Origin: JASFYU01 sp045046905
GTDB lineage: Bacteria > Bacteroidota > Bacteroidia > Flavobacteriales > Flavobacteriaceae
NCBI GenBank assembly: GCA_045046905.1
Contig: JASFYU010000054.1
Location: forward strand, 1 to 19,316
Reading direction: 5' to 3'
DNA length: 19,316 nt
How positions within the stretch are numbered: position 1 is the first letter of the stretch; each line of letters starts with the position of its first letter. The translations under genes were made by a program, and so were the position numbers. The notes under the pieces are model-generated. The model was not told the origin of the DNA. It was given only the letters and a program-made list of their open reading frames with translations, and made no database searches. This document shows positions 1-9,900 of the stretch, in pieces.

Positions 1-19
1 TAAAATACCAAATTTCGGT

Positions 20-39
20 TTTTGGCCCTAAGGCCAAAA
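20..39. repeat. Perfect 8-bp inverted repeat downstream of the sulfatase gene
   Basis: TTTTGGCC, a CTAA loop, then GGCCAAAA form a perfect 8-bp stem about 125 nt beyond the sulfatase stop codon in the direction of transcription. A bidirectional terminator or a processed 3' end is possible. On neither strand is the stem followed by a clean T-run, so I do not call it an intrinsic terminator. The rest of 1-164 shows no gene I can support; the frame that remains open there is an out-of-frame shadow of the sulfatase 3' end. Confidence 0.45.
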
Positions 40-164
40 TGAAACTGCTGAAATACCCCTATGGCTCTGCCTTGAGGATAGTCTGTTTCAAGAAATTTTT
101 TATTTTGCCTCTTATATGGGCAATATCTCTTATCTCCTCAGTTATATTGAGTCTCCCCTTCCAA

Positions 165-1718
165 TTATAGATTTTTTCTGCGGATATTTCCTTTTTTATC
201 AATGGTATATCCGTCAGGAGTTTTACTATTCCAGATAAGTTCGGGTAACATCTCCAAGAGAACCTTTCTATGGCTTTCAATGATTTTTCTATTTCCTCTT
301 TTATAGGCAATATTGTCCCATTCATGAGAATCGGTTCGATGATCGTATAGTTCCTCAAGACCAATATCGGGATAATAAATATAACGAAAGTGTTCGCTTC
401 TCACGGCATGGCCGCTATAAGGCTTTTCGGTCCACGAAAACTGATAACTACTAATAACGGGAGAAGTCTTTGCGCTGGGGTTCTTAATTTGAGGTACAAG
501 GCTATTTCCGTCCAAATGTACCGGCTTATCAAATCCTGCTAAATCAACCAGAGTGGGATAAATATCCATAAGACTTACAGGCTGATCACAGCTCGATCCT
601 GCCCGGGTAATACCGGGAGCAAAAACAATGAACGGTACGCGAGTTGAACGTTCCCAAAGGGTGAATTTCTCAATATTTTCCTTTTCACCCATGTGCATGC
701 CATGATCGGACCATAGTACAATAATAGTATTCTTGGCATATTGGGAATTTTCTATTGTATTCAATAATCTGCCTACCATAGCATCAGAAAAACTAATCGC
801 TGCGGCATAGGATTGAACTACTTTCTCCCACTGATTGTTATCTTTCACCCATTTATGAATCCAACGCCTGCCATGGTCAAAAGCATCCTCGAGATCATTT
901 TCCTTATATGCGGGTAGCACAACATCCTCCAATGGGTACATGTCAAAATACTTTTGTGGAACTTCCCAGGGGTCGTGAGGTTTCCATATTCCTACTGCTA
1001 AGAAAAAAGGCTTCTTATGCTCTAGTCCCAATTGATAATTGGCCCAGTCCACTACATGATAGTCCGCCATTTTTTCGTCAGGCACAGGAATTGGGCCCCA
1101 TGTCCACCAACTATTCTCTCCACTAACCTTTCCACCTGGTCTACTCTTGTTGTCCACATATGAAGGATAAATAACTTCTTTTGGTGCACGAATTTGGAAG
1201 GGATGTGAGATGTAAGAACTTGGATAATAAAAATCCCAATTATCTGGTTCCACTTGACTGGTCGGTGTCCAAGGTGGCGCTTGACTATGGTATATTTTTC
1301 CTGCTCCTAACGTTTTATATCCTCTGTTTTTAAAAAATTGTTCTATGGTCTCCACATTTTCAAGGCCTGGGAACTTTCTCCATTCAGGACCATCTCCCCA
1401 ATGTACGTTTTCTACTCCGGATCTGGCGTGATGTACTCCTGTTAGAATAGCGGCCCGAGCTGGAGCACAGGCTGGTGCGGGAGTATGGGCATTGGTAAAG
1501 ACCATGGAAGAAGCGGCAAGTCGATCAATATTGGGAGTGTGGATTTTCATTTCCTTGTGTCCCCCTAGATATCCTACCCAATCATTCATATCATCTACGG
1601 CTATAAAAAGAATATTTGGCTTTTCTTTGCGAGAGGGGTCCTGAGTCTTTCCGTCATGATGTATCATTAGGCATACGGTTAAGGAAAGGAGAATATATTT
1701 ATGATTTAATCTGAACAT
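165..1718 (-). CDS. Secreted S1-family (formylglycine-dependent) sulfatase
   Basis: Predicted to hydrolyse sulfate esters, most likely on a sugar in the periplasm. The 517-aa product begins with a basic, hydrophobic N-terminus (residues about 7-20) that looks like an export signal, although its cleavage site is unclear. The core follows at once: PNILFIAVDDMNDW with metal-binding Asp42/Asp43, then the sulfatase signature CAPARAAILTG at residues 84-94. Cys84 is the residue expected to become formylglycine. A later metal-binding segment WSDHGMHMGE (about residue 335) is followed by the K.TLWE.STRVPF block. The VDDMNDW..GGH start resembles iduronate-2-sulfatase-like members, but the subfamily and the exact linkage cannot be read from sequence. 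No sulfatase-maturing enzyme is encoded in the window, so it must lie elsewhere. The gene is last in the locus as seen here, 121 bp after the FG-GAP lipoprotein gene. Length is normal for the family and no catalytic residue appears missing. Confidence 0.93.
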   Translation of the reverse strand: MFRLNHKYILLSLTVCLMIHHDGKTQDPSRKEKPNILFIAVDDMNDWVGYLGGHKEMKIHTPNIDRLAASSMVFTNAHTPAPACAPARAAILTGVHHARSGVENVHWGDGPEWRKFPGLENVETIEQFFKNRGYKTLGAGKIYHSQAPPWTPTSQVEPDNWDFYYPSSYISHPFQIRAPKEVIYPSYVDNKSRPGGKVSGENSWWTWGPIPVPDEKMADYHVVDWANYQLGLEHKKPFFLAVGIWKPHDPWEVPQKYFDMYPLEDVVLPAYKENDLEDAFDHGRRWIHKWVKDNNQWEKVVQSYAAAISFSDAMVGRLLNTIENSQYAKNTIIVLWSDHGMHMGEKENIEKFTLWERSTRVPFIVFAPGITRAGSSCDQPVSLMDIYPTLVDLAGFDKPVHLDGNSLVPQIKNPSAKTSPVISSYQFSWTEKPYSGHAVRSEHFRYIYYPDIGLEELYDHRTDSHEWDNIAYKRGNRKIIESHRKVLLEMLPELIWNSKTPDGYTIDKKGNIRRKNL

Positions 1719-1839
1719 ATGTTGTATTGTTATTATTTTATTTAAAATACGTAAATTGTTAATTTAAGCTTATCTCTTGGCAGAAAACCAAGGAAGTTCA
1801 GTTGGTATTCTACAGTATTATCTCAGGTATGCCATTCAT

Positions 1840-4800
1840 TTATTTTTTCTGTTGTCCGTTGATTTTATACACCTGAAGAGTCGTATTGTTTTTAATGAAT
1901 ACAAGTAGTTGACTTTTATCCGCTCGTTCGAGAAGTGCAATGTCTCTAACTTCACCACTCACATTAAGGCCACTTTTCAGGTTGTTTATAGAGCTGAACT
2001 CTCCTTTTCCATTGCCTAAAAGGTATGTTCCCTTATTCGCATCATATCGACCAAACTTGACCCGTGTGCCAAAGAAATTACCACCTAAAAGTACATCTAG
2101 GTTTCCATCTTGATTGAAATCTTGTACAAGAATACCGTACACTGGGGAAAACTGCGAAGAATGGGGTAGGGGCGAAAGCTTGAACTGGTTATTTCCTAAA
2201 TTCTCTAAATAGCTGGTCGCAAAATTTTTAGCCTGTAGAATTGTAGCTCCTTTTAGCTCATCTTCAGTGAAAATATCCGTAATTTTTTGATCTGCATAAT
2301 CAGAATAGTTCACATACCTTCTTTTGAGGTTACTTAATTGGCCCAACAGGTCATCTTTAGAGAATACGGGGTAATTCTCACCCATATTATAGGAACATAA
2401 TATAGGATCGATGGAGCCATTATCATCAAAATCTTTTGCATATAGCGTTACCGGTTCAGTGGCAGAAGCTTTCAGTTGTGAATTGAGTCCAAAGTTTCCA
2501 ATGATGTAATCCATGTCTCCATCCGCATCAAAGTCACCTTCTTTTATGCTGTTCCACCATCCTTGAGTCTCCTTTAGTCCATATGCTTCGGAAACCTCAG
2601 TTAGTTTACCGTTTAAATTTTGGAACATTCGTATTCCCATAAACTCTCCGACAATAAGTAGATCTTCTTGAGAATCTCCATTGAAATCACTCCAAATAGC
2701 ATCAGTAACCATTCCTAGGTTTACTAAATCAGGATTCGCTTTGGCCGTTATATCGGAAAAATTTCCTCTGCCGTCATTTTCTAGAATATAGCTTCTTGGA
2801 GCAGTAGGATAACGTCCTGGTACAAGTCTTCCGCCTACAAACAAATCTAGGTCGCCATCATTATCAAAATCATTGGACTTTACACATGAACTACTTGTAA
2901 GCATTGCAGGGAGGGAAGCGGTATTCTTTCTAAAATTTCCGCGGCCATCATTAATATAAAGGCGGTCTTGTAATTCAAGAGAACCTATTTCATATTCGTT
3001 GCCTCCACTGACTACATAAAGATCCATGTCTTTATCATTATCGGCATCAAAGAATAAGACTCCTATATCTTCAGAAGTTTTGTCTTCTTCAAAGATTTTA
3101 GTAGTCGAAGGAGTAAACCTGCCTGATTTTGTTTGAAAAAATAATTGCCCAACCATTCCTTTTGCTCCACCTATATATATATCTTCCAAGCCATCATTGT
3201 TAACATCTGCTTTTGCTATTTTCGGCCCTTGTGTAGACAATTTATGGGGCAAAAGTTGCTCTCTTTTAAAATCGATAAAATTGTTTTCTTGATGAATGTA
3301 TTGTATCAAGCTGTCTGAAGAAACATTTGTAAAATAGGTTTCAGAAGTAATATTTTGTTCTATTTTGTTTTCGCCCGCTTCCGATTGTTTTACTATGAGC
3401 GTCTGATTTACAGCTACTTTTAGTAGAATTTGAACTTTAGAATCTGGCCAAGTAACTTTTAGTTTCTCTATTTCTGTTGATTTCCCCAAGCCAAAAACCA
3501 GATTAAAATCCACAGAAGATTGATACCCCCTTGCTGGTATCATTTCTTGGACCAAGATTTGATCTTTTTGAATAATTTCTATTTTGGCTCCGATTCCAAA
3601 AGTATTCCCGCCTGTTCCTTCTAATCTTATTTTAATATAATTGTTTGATTGTAAGGTTTCGCTATTATTTCTATACACAAAAGCTTCTTCTTCTATATTA
3701 TTAACGACCAAATCTAAATCACCATCATTGTCTAAATCGGCATAAGCAGCACCATTGGAAAGTGATTTATGATTAAAGCCCCAGGCTGAATTCACTTTTT
3801 TAAAAGTTAAATCACCGTTGTTATGGTACATGTAATTTTCTTCAATAGTTGATGGAATCTCACTAAGAAATTCCATAATAGCAGTTCGCTGTCCTGTTTT
3901 ATTTTCTTTCAATTTTTCTTGTACGGCATAGTTCATAAAGTCCATATTGGTGTAATCACGTTTATAGCCATTGGTAATGAACAAGTCTTTGTAACCATCA
4001 TTATCAAAATCAGCAAAGAGCGACGACCAACTCCAATCGGTACTAGAGATGCCGGAATATTGACCTATTTCGGAAAAAGAATTCCCCTTATTATTCAGTT
4101 GCAGCATATTACGCATGGTTTGGTTGTAAAATCCAGAATTCACGAGTAAGTTGTATTTATCATAGTTGTCGGGGCCAGAAACCATTTTTTGACGATAATT
4201 TCCTTCAGGAAGCATATCTAGGGTCATGATGTCAGTATAACCATCATTGTTGATATCAGCTATATCTGAGCCCATTGAAAAAAGTGAAACATGACCAATA
4301 AATTTTTCTAAACTTTCAGAAAAAGTACCATCTTGATTGTTGATGTACAAATAATCCTGTTCGTTATAATCATTGGAGACATAAATATCTAGCCAACCAT
4401 CATTATTAATGTCTGATACGGCAATACCTAGCCCAAACCCAAGTATGTTGGAAATGAGTCCTGCCTGATCGCTAACATCTTTGTACTTTCCATTGTCATT
4501 TCTGTAAAGCTTGTCTGAATAATCCTTGTTCGTACGGTTCTTGAGTGAGGCCGTTATTTGCCCAAAGCCAGCATATTCTTGAGTAGAATGATTAAGAACA
4601 TACAGGTCTAAATCGCCATCTTTATCATAATCAAAGAATATACCCTGTGTCGAATATCCCGAATCATCAACACCATATTCGGCCGCTTTTTCTGTAAAAG
4701 TTAGATCGCCATTATTAATGAAAAGTAGATTTTTTCTTTTGTCTGGATCTTTTGCTGCCGATCGACATACATAGATATCCAAAAAACCGTCGGCATTAAC

Positions 4801-5160
4801 ATCGGCCATTGTGGTGCCGGTATTCCATCGGCCAGCTGCAAAAACACCAGCTTCTTCTGTTATTTCATCAAATTTAAAATCTCCTTTGTTAATATACAAT
4901 CGACTGCCGACCATATTGCCCGTAAAATAAATATCGGGTAATCCGTCATTATTAAGGTCGCCTATGGCAACACCACCTCCATTGTAGAGATACCCGTATT
5001 CGAAGACGTTGAACTGTTCTGTTTCCTTTATAATATTTTTAAATTTGATACCTGTTTCCGGTGGGGAAAGTAAGGTAAACATTTTACTGGTTTCCTTTTG
5101 AGCACACGAAAAGAGAAGAAATAGCGTAGGAAAAACGAAGAATTTAATTTTTGATTTCAT
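1840..5160 (-). CDS. Large lipoprotein: 7 + 7 FG-GAP/VCBS motifs around an ASPIC/UnbV domain
   Basis: An 1106-aa predicted surface or periplasmic lipoprotein. The signal peptide ends in LFSC, giving lipid-attachment Cys19. After it come seven Asp-rich calcium-loop motifs of the type DxNxDGxxD (for example DLNNDGLPDIYF from residue 68, DVNADGFLDIYV, DINNDGWLDIYV, and DLDNDGDLDLVV near 473). An ASPIC/UnbV domain follows at about 507-590, with NYIKIRLEG, IGAKIEI, RGYQSS and the typical FGLG. Seven more such motifs come after it (DVNNDGLEDIYI near 652 through DFNQDGNLDVLL near 1013). Some C-terminal copies are degenerate, such as DADNDKDMD and DFNGDSQED. Two seven-bladed beta-propellers are a natural reading. 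These proteins commonly sit beside SusCD pairs in marine Bacteroidota, but their biochemical role is not established; glycan binding at the surface is a reasonable guess. A terminator-like hairpin separates the gene from susD, so it may have its own promoter. Confidence 0.9.
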   Translation of the reverse strand: MKSKIKFFVFPTLFLLFSCAQKETSKMFTLLSPPETGIKFKNIIKETEQFNVFEYGYLYNGGGVAIGDLNNDGLPDIYFTGNMVGSRLYINKGDFKFDEITEEAGVFAAGRWNTGTTMADVNADGFLDIYVCRSAAKDPDKRKNLLFINNGDLTFTEKAAEYGVDDSGYSTQGIFFDYDKDGDLDLYVLNHSTQEYAGFGQITASLKNRTNKDYSDKLYRNDNGKYKDVSDQAGLISNILGFGLGIAVSDINNDGWLDIYVSNDYNEQDYLYINNQDGTFSESLEKFIGHVSLFSMGSDIADINNDGYTDIMTLDMLPEGNYRQKMVSGPDNYDKYNLLVNSGFYNQTMRNMLQLNNKGNSFSEIGQYSGISSTDWSWSSLFADFDNDGYKDLFITNGYKRDYTNMDFMNYAVQEKLKENKTGQRTAIMEFLSEIPSTIEENYMYHNNGDLTFKKVNSAWGFNHKSLSNGAAYADLDNDGDLDLVVNNIEEEAFVYRNNSETLQSNNYIKIRLEGTGGNTFGIGAKIEIIQKDQILVQEMIPARGYQSSVDFNLVFGLGKSTEIEKLKVTWPDSKVQILLKVAVNQTLIVKQSEAGENKIEQNITSETYFTNVSSDSLIQYIHQENNFIDFKREQLLPHKLSTQGPKIAKADVNNDGLEDIYIGGAKGMVGQLFFQTKSGRFTPSTTKIFEEDKTSEDIGVLFFDADNDKDMDLYVVSGGNEYEIGSLELQDRLYINDGRGNFRKNTASLPAMLTSSSCVKSNDFDNDGDLDLFVGGRLVPGRYPTAPRSYILENDGRGNFSDITAKANPDLVNLGMVTDAIWSDFNGDSQEDLLIVGEFMGIRMFQNLNGKLTEVSEAYGLKETQGWWNSIKEGDFDADGDMDYIIGNFGLNSQLKASATEPVTLYAKDFDDNGSIDPILCSYNMGENYPVFSKDDLLGQLSNLKRRYVNYSDYADQKITDIFTEDELKGATILQAKNFATSYLENLGNNQFKLSPLPHSSQFSPVYGILVQDFNQDGNLDVLLGGNFFGTRVKFGRYDANKGTYLLGNGKGEFSSINNLKSGLNVSGEVRDIALLERADKSQLLVFIKNNTTLQVYKINGQQKK

Positions 5161-5251
5161 TATATCTATTATAGTAAATCAATTGAAAATAAATTGGTAC
5201 AGGGTTTTTAATAATTTTTTGATATCTAATAAGTAAGCTAGTTGAAAATTT

Positions 5252-5286
5252 AAAAAGCACCAATAAAAATGAATTCATTGGTGCTT
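5252..5286 (-). terminator. Intrinsic terminator after susD
   Basis: Read on the minus strand, AAGCACCAAT, a 12-nt loop and ATTGGTGCTT form a perfect 10-bp stem whose 3' arm runs directly into a T-rich tail (GCTTTTTAAA). It starts 26 nt past the susD stop codon. This is the best intrinsic terminator candidate in the window. It suggests that susCD transcripts largely end here and that the FG-GAP/sulfatase pair depends on read-through or on a promoter in 5161-5251. I could not recognise a TAnnTTTG-type promoter in that stretch. Confidence 0.75.
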
Positions 5287-5312
5287 CTCTTTATTAGAAA
5301 TTTGATGTTAAA

Positions 5313-6875
5313 TTATTTCTTATCCCACCAAACTTTTGTGGATCCGAGGTCTGCGCCACCCAATGAGGATACCGCTGCATTGACAGCTTCTGTATTTACG
5401 GTATACTCACTTGTCACATATTTCATTCTCCTCATAATGTCGCTAACACCTACATTGCCATTTTCCGAATTAAGGCGATCATACTGTTTGGGGTAACCAG
5501 TCCTCCTTAATTCAGCCCAAGCCTCCCAACCATCAGGATATAGGGCCAACCATTTTTGAGTAATGATTTGCTCTAATTGCCTTTCTTTATTGGCAGCAGC
5601 CTCAAAAGCTACAGGAATATCAGTCAAAGCGGGTGTATTGTGTACATCCAAGGTTGGTAGGGGCACGTTTGGACTTGCAATATAAGTATCTATAGCAGTC
5701 GCATCGGCACCTGTCCACTCCATGATTGATTGGCGAATGCCTTCCTCATAGAGTTCTTGTACTGTTCCTCCCATGTCCCAACCTTCTAAAGCCCCTTCAG
5801 CTCTAAGAAGATAAACTTCTCCTGATCTAATTACGACAATTCTTGCATTTCCACCTAGATTTGATGGCAAGAAATTAGAGCCAAGATCTGAGTGGCCATT
5901 ATTCTTGTTGTTTCCAAGGTCGACTTTAGATTGTCCATTTCTTAAACCTTCGTAGGGTATACCATCTCCATCAGTGTCGCCATCTGCGGCTGGACTGAAA
6001 TAGACGGGCATTCTAGGGTCCTCATATCCTTTTAGCACACTTTCCATTGCTGCGCTCATACGATATTCTCCCCAGTTGGTAATTGTATTGATTGGATTGG
6101 GAGAAGTTGAGGTCGTAAGCATAGTCGCATTATCAGATACTGACAACATAACACCATCCGCAACAGCTTGTTCGGCCATTGATTTTGCCATTCCTGGATC
6201 AACGTATTTTACGCGCATTGCCAAACGTAGTTTTAAGGAGTTGGCAAATTTTAGCCAAAGGGCCGCATCACCACTGTAAATCTGATCATTGCTACCAAAT
6301 CCGTTACCACCACCTTTTAGTACAGTAATAGCTTCATTGAGAAGTCTGAACAAATCGGTATAAATAACGTCTTGAGTATCATATGCTACACCTTCTATAG
6401 ATCCATTACCAAAGTCACTATAGGGCACAGAACCGTAATAATCGGTAATGCGATGGTATCCATACGCCCGCCATACTTTGGCAATGGCATTCTGCAAAGT
6501 AAGGTCATTCTCGGCTGTGAAATCTTCCACAAACTTAATATTGGGTGCCGCCTGACCATAGAAAGAACCCCAGCACAAATCAGACCAACGCCCCACTTGT
6601 ACGTATCGATCAGAATCGAAATTGGACTGAGTGGTTGCAAAATACTGACAATACAAATCTGAAAACAGGTTTTGAGAGATCTGAAATCTCCAATGTACAC
6701 CGTTTACAGTATTATACTGTGCTTGGGAAAACGCCAGACCAATCAAGGAACCATCGACCACCTCTGTGGTAAGTTCTTTGGGGTTGGTATTAATTTCATC
6801 AAAATCACTTGTACAACCAATGGTTGTAAAGACTGATATAATGATGATCAACGAATAAAATTTAAAATATTTCAT
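5313..6875 (-). CDS. SusD/RagB-like outer-membrane substrate-binding lipoprotein
   Basis: The surface lipoprotein that forms the lid of a SusC transporter and binds the substrate. I start it at the ATG of MKYFKF, not at the longer frame up to 6914. The shorter start gives a clean lipoprotein signal peptide ending in IGC (Cys21 of 520 residues), and the longer one would begin inside an intercistronic hairpin. The mature start FDEINTNPKELTTE is typical of the SusD-like group with an Asn-Pro-rich leader (PF12771-like). Other hallmarks are the segment GEVYLLRAEGALEGW and the C-terminal QKWLALYPDGWEAWAELRRT block, which matches the family's conserved Trp-rich region. An Asp-rich loop DGDTDGDGIPYEG near residue 297 could bind calcium. 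This SusD subgroup also occurs with non-starch and possibly non-carbohydrate substrates, so its type alone does not prove a glycan cargo. The gene lies 67 bp behind susC and is followed by a terminator. Confidence 0.93.
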   Translation of the reverse strand: MKYFKFYSLIIIISVFTTIGCTSDFDEINTNPKELTTEVVDGSLIGLAFSQAQYNTVNGVHWRFQISQNLFSDLYCQYFATTQSNFDSDRYVQVGRWSDLCWGSFYGQAAPNIKFVEDFTAENDLTLQNAIAKVWRAYGYHRITDYYGSVPYSDFGNGSIEGVAYDTQDVIYTDLFRLLNEAITVLKGGGNGFGSNDQIYSGDAALWLKFANSLKLRLAMRVKYVDPGMAKSMAEQAVADGVMLSVSDNATMLTTSTSPNPINTITNWGEYRMSAAMESVLKGYEDPRMPVYFSPAADGDTDGDGIPYEGLRNGQSKVDLGNNKNNGHSDLGSNFLPSNLGGNARIVVIRSGEVYLLRAEGALEGWDMGGTVQELYEEGIRQSIMEWTGADATAIDTYIASPNVPLPTLDVHNTPALTDIPVAFEAAANKERQLEQIITQKWLALYPDGWEAWAELRRTGYPKQYDRLNSENGNVGVSDIMRRMKYVTSEYTVNTEAVNAAVSSLGGADLGSTKVWWDKK

Positions 6876-6900
6876 AGTCAATGTTATTATATTGTTAATT

Positions 6901-6925
6901 AGAAGACCAGACAAGATGGTCTTCT
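6901..6925 (-). promoter_or_regulatory. Intercistronic stem-loop between susC and susD
   Basis: AGAAGACCA, a 7-nt loop and TGGTCTTCT form a perfect 9-bp inverted repeat, placed 18-42 nt after the susC stop and about 25 nt before the susD start. No T-run follows on the minus strand (the next bases are AATTAAC), so it is unlikely to be a strong terminator. Placement between susC and susD suggests an RNA-stabilising or attenuating hairpin that sets the ratio of the two proteins; this function is inference. Confidence 0.6.
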
Positions 6926-6942
6926 GTAAAGTTATGATAAAA

Positions 6943-9900
6943 TTAGAAGCTAAACTTCATATTCAGTCCAATTTCTCTTTGAGTAGGAGGTGCAAATTGT
7001 TGCAACCCTTGCCTATTTGTTGCGGTAGAAGCAAAGACCTCAGGATCCACATTGCCCGCTTTATTAGAAAAGAAAAATAAATTTCTTCCTGCCAATGACA
7101 CCGTAACTTTTGTAAGCCATGTTTGATCTAGCATAGACTGTGGTAAAGAATATCCGAGAATCAGTTCGCGCAATCTTACATTAGAAGCATCACTTGTAAA
7201 AGCTTCTCCAACAGGAGCGTTTCTGCCGCCAAGAGCCGACCACATTTTTTCGGCATTGGTTGCAGCTGTATTTACAGAGCCATCTTGTTGCACCGCAGTT
7301 TCTCCTGCGAAAAAGTTATCTCCGAACACTAGGCCACCACTTCTGCCTACCAATGTTTCTTCGGTTAGCCCATCTGCAAACATAATGGCATTAGTGTTGT
7401 TTACGATAGTTCCTCCTATTCTAATATCTATCAAGAAACTAAGGTTCAAATTCTTGTAGTTAAATGAATTTCGAATTCCGCCCATCCAATCTGGGTTGAA
7501 ATTACCAACTTTTACATCCAATCCTGATGTAACTGTCGGAATGCCATCTGCCCCTACAATAACACGCCCTTGATCATCTCTATTAAAACCACGAGAATAA
7601 ATATCTCCAAAAGGATTACCAACTACGAGTTTAAATTGACTCAGAAAACTTGCTCCTCCAATATTCAACTCATCTAAACCTTCTGATATTTCAAGAACCT
7701 CACTAGTATTCTTGGCATAGTTAAAAGTCATATCCCAACTAAAGTCATTAGTACGTATTGGTGAGGCGGTAAGTGTAAATTCAACACCCTTGTTTTGGAT
7801 ATCTGCACCATTTACGAAAAGGCTTGTTGCCCCAGAAGCTATAGGTAGGGAAACTCTAAAAAGTTGATCCCTACTGTTAGACTTGTAATACGTGAAATCT
7901 ATACCAAGACGACCACCAAAGAAACGAGCATCAAGGCCAAGCTCAGTTGAAACTGTTGATTCTGGCAAAAGATTTTCATTAGGTATTGTAGTAGAAGGCT
8001 GTAAGAACCCATTGGCTCCACCACCACTAATATTGGCAGCTCTTACTGTCTGATAAGGATTGGTATCATTACCCACCTCAGCGTAAGAACCTCTTATTTT
8101 TAATAACGAAATCCAATCGGGTGTTGATCCCATTAAATCCGAGGCAACTATAGTTAAACCAGCTGATGGGTAGAAAAATGAGCGGTTTGCACTCGTCAAT
8201 GCCGAGCTCCAATCATTTCGGCCAGTAACATCAAGGAATATGGCATCTTTGTAACCAAAAGTGGCCACACCATATAGCGAATGTACTTCTTTTTGGCTGA
8301 AAGACTCTGTAGCTCCTATCACCGAGGTATTTCCGAGTGAAAAAAGATTAGGTACATTGAGTGAATTTGATCTGTTTGGGTTTACAGTAATGCGGCTATT
8401 TTCATTTTTTCGAATATTGCCCCCAACACTTGCATCCACAGTGAAATTTTCTGTGATATTGTTCTTGTAGTTTAGCAAAAAGTCAGTATTCCACTCATAA
8501 CCCTTACGATTATTGGATCTGAACCATCCATTATCAGCAATGATATATGAATCGGTTGACCATCTATACTCTTGGGTCGAATTAAACCTGTCTAAAGCAG
8601 TACGTACTAACACATTAAATTTGGGTGTAACTTCATAATTCAAAGAAACCAATCCGATTACTCTTTCCTCTTCAATGTCGTTTGTTAAATTGTTTAAGTT
8701 CCAGTACGGGTTTCCTGGGGCATTGTTGTTCGGTGTCCAAAAGTGCTGTTTTACAAGTCCTTCCGCATTGGTGAATTCAAATATCTTCATATCTGCGCTT
8801 TTAATATTCGTGGGGACTTTGTATAGAGCCCGTATAGGATTCTGATATCCTTCTCCACCTTCCAATGAGTAATTGGTGTCTTCGCGTATATAGTTAAGTT
8901 TGGTGTCTAAAGTAAATTTGTCGAGTAACTTAGACCTAACACGTATATTGAAATTATTTGAAGATAAGTCATTGCCTGGTACAATACCTCCGGCATCTGT
9001 ATAGGTATACGAGAAATAAGCATTGGTCGTATCCGAATTGGTCGTAACACCTATGTTGGTAGCCGATACATGACCTGTACGAAAGAAATCGCTGGTTTTA
9101 TTGGTTGGATTTGCCGAATAAGATGTTGTTGCAGAACCGAATTCTGGATCGTTGGACCAGTGAGGTACCGAACTACCATCTAGTTGAGGCCCCCAAGAGC
9201 GATTGGCACCTTGCAAATATGTTCCATCAAAACCTTGACCATATTCATTTTGAAAATTGTTCAAATAAATTGGTGTTGCTAAGGTATAACCTGTGTTTAT
9301 TTCGATTGAAAATGGTTTGCCACCCGATTTTCCTAGTTTAGTAGTTACTAGAATCACCCCATTGTTTGCGCGGCTTCCGTATAAAGCAGCTGCATTGGCT
9401 CCTTTAAGTACCGTAATGGACGCAATATCATCTGGACTAATGTTCGAGATGTCACTATTCATAGGTACACCATCTACAACATAAAGCGGTTGACTACTAC
9501 CGTTGATAGAACGGTTACCCCTTAAAAGAACTTTAGATTCAGCACCTACACCGCCTCCAGTTCTAGTAATGGAGATTCCGGAAACCTTACCCGAAATACC
9601 ATCCAATATATTCAATGATCTAGCTGTAGTAAGCTCTTCGGTACTTACAATTTCAGCGGCATAAGTCAAAGACTTTTTCTTACGTGTAATACCAAGTGCC
9701 GTTACTACAACCTCATCAAGCTGACTAGCATCTATTTCCATGCTCACGTTTATTGTGTTCGATGAACCAATGGTAATACTTTGGTTTTTCATGCCAATGT
9801 AGGAAATAGCCAAAACGTCTCCTTCAGAGGCCTCGATAGAATAGTTTCCATCAAAATCAGTTTGGGTACCATTGGTTGTTCCTTGCACTAAAATGTTCAC

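Noticed and set aside
59..364. Minus-strand 101-codon frame overlapping the sulfatase 3' end
   Set aside because: It is the neighbouring reading frame of the sulfatase coding sequence extended into the spacer; no signal, motif or typical composition, and the sulfatase itself ends normally.
6876..6914. Longer start for susD at 6914
   Set aside because: It would add 13 residues ahead of a normal lipoprotein signal peptide and begin within the intercistronic hairpin.
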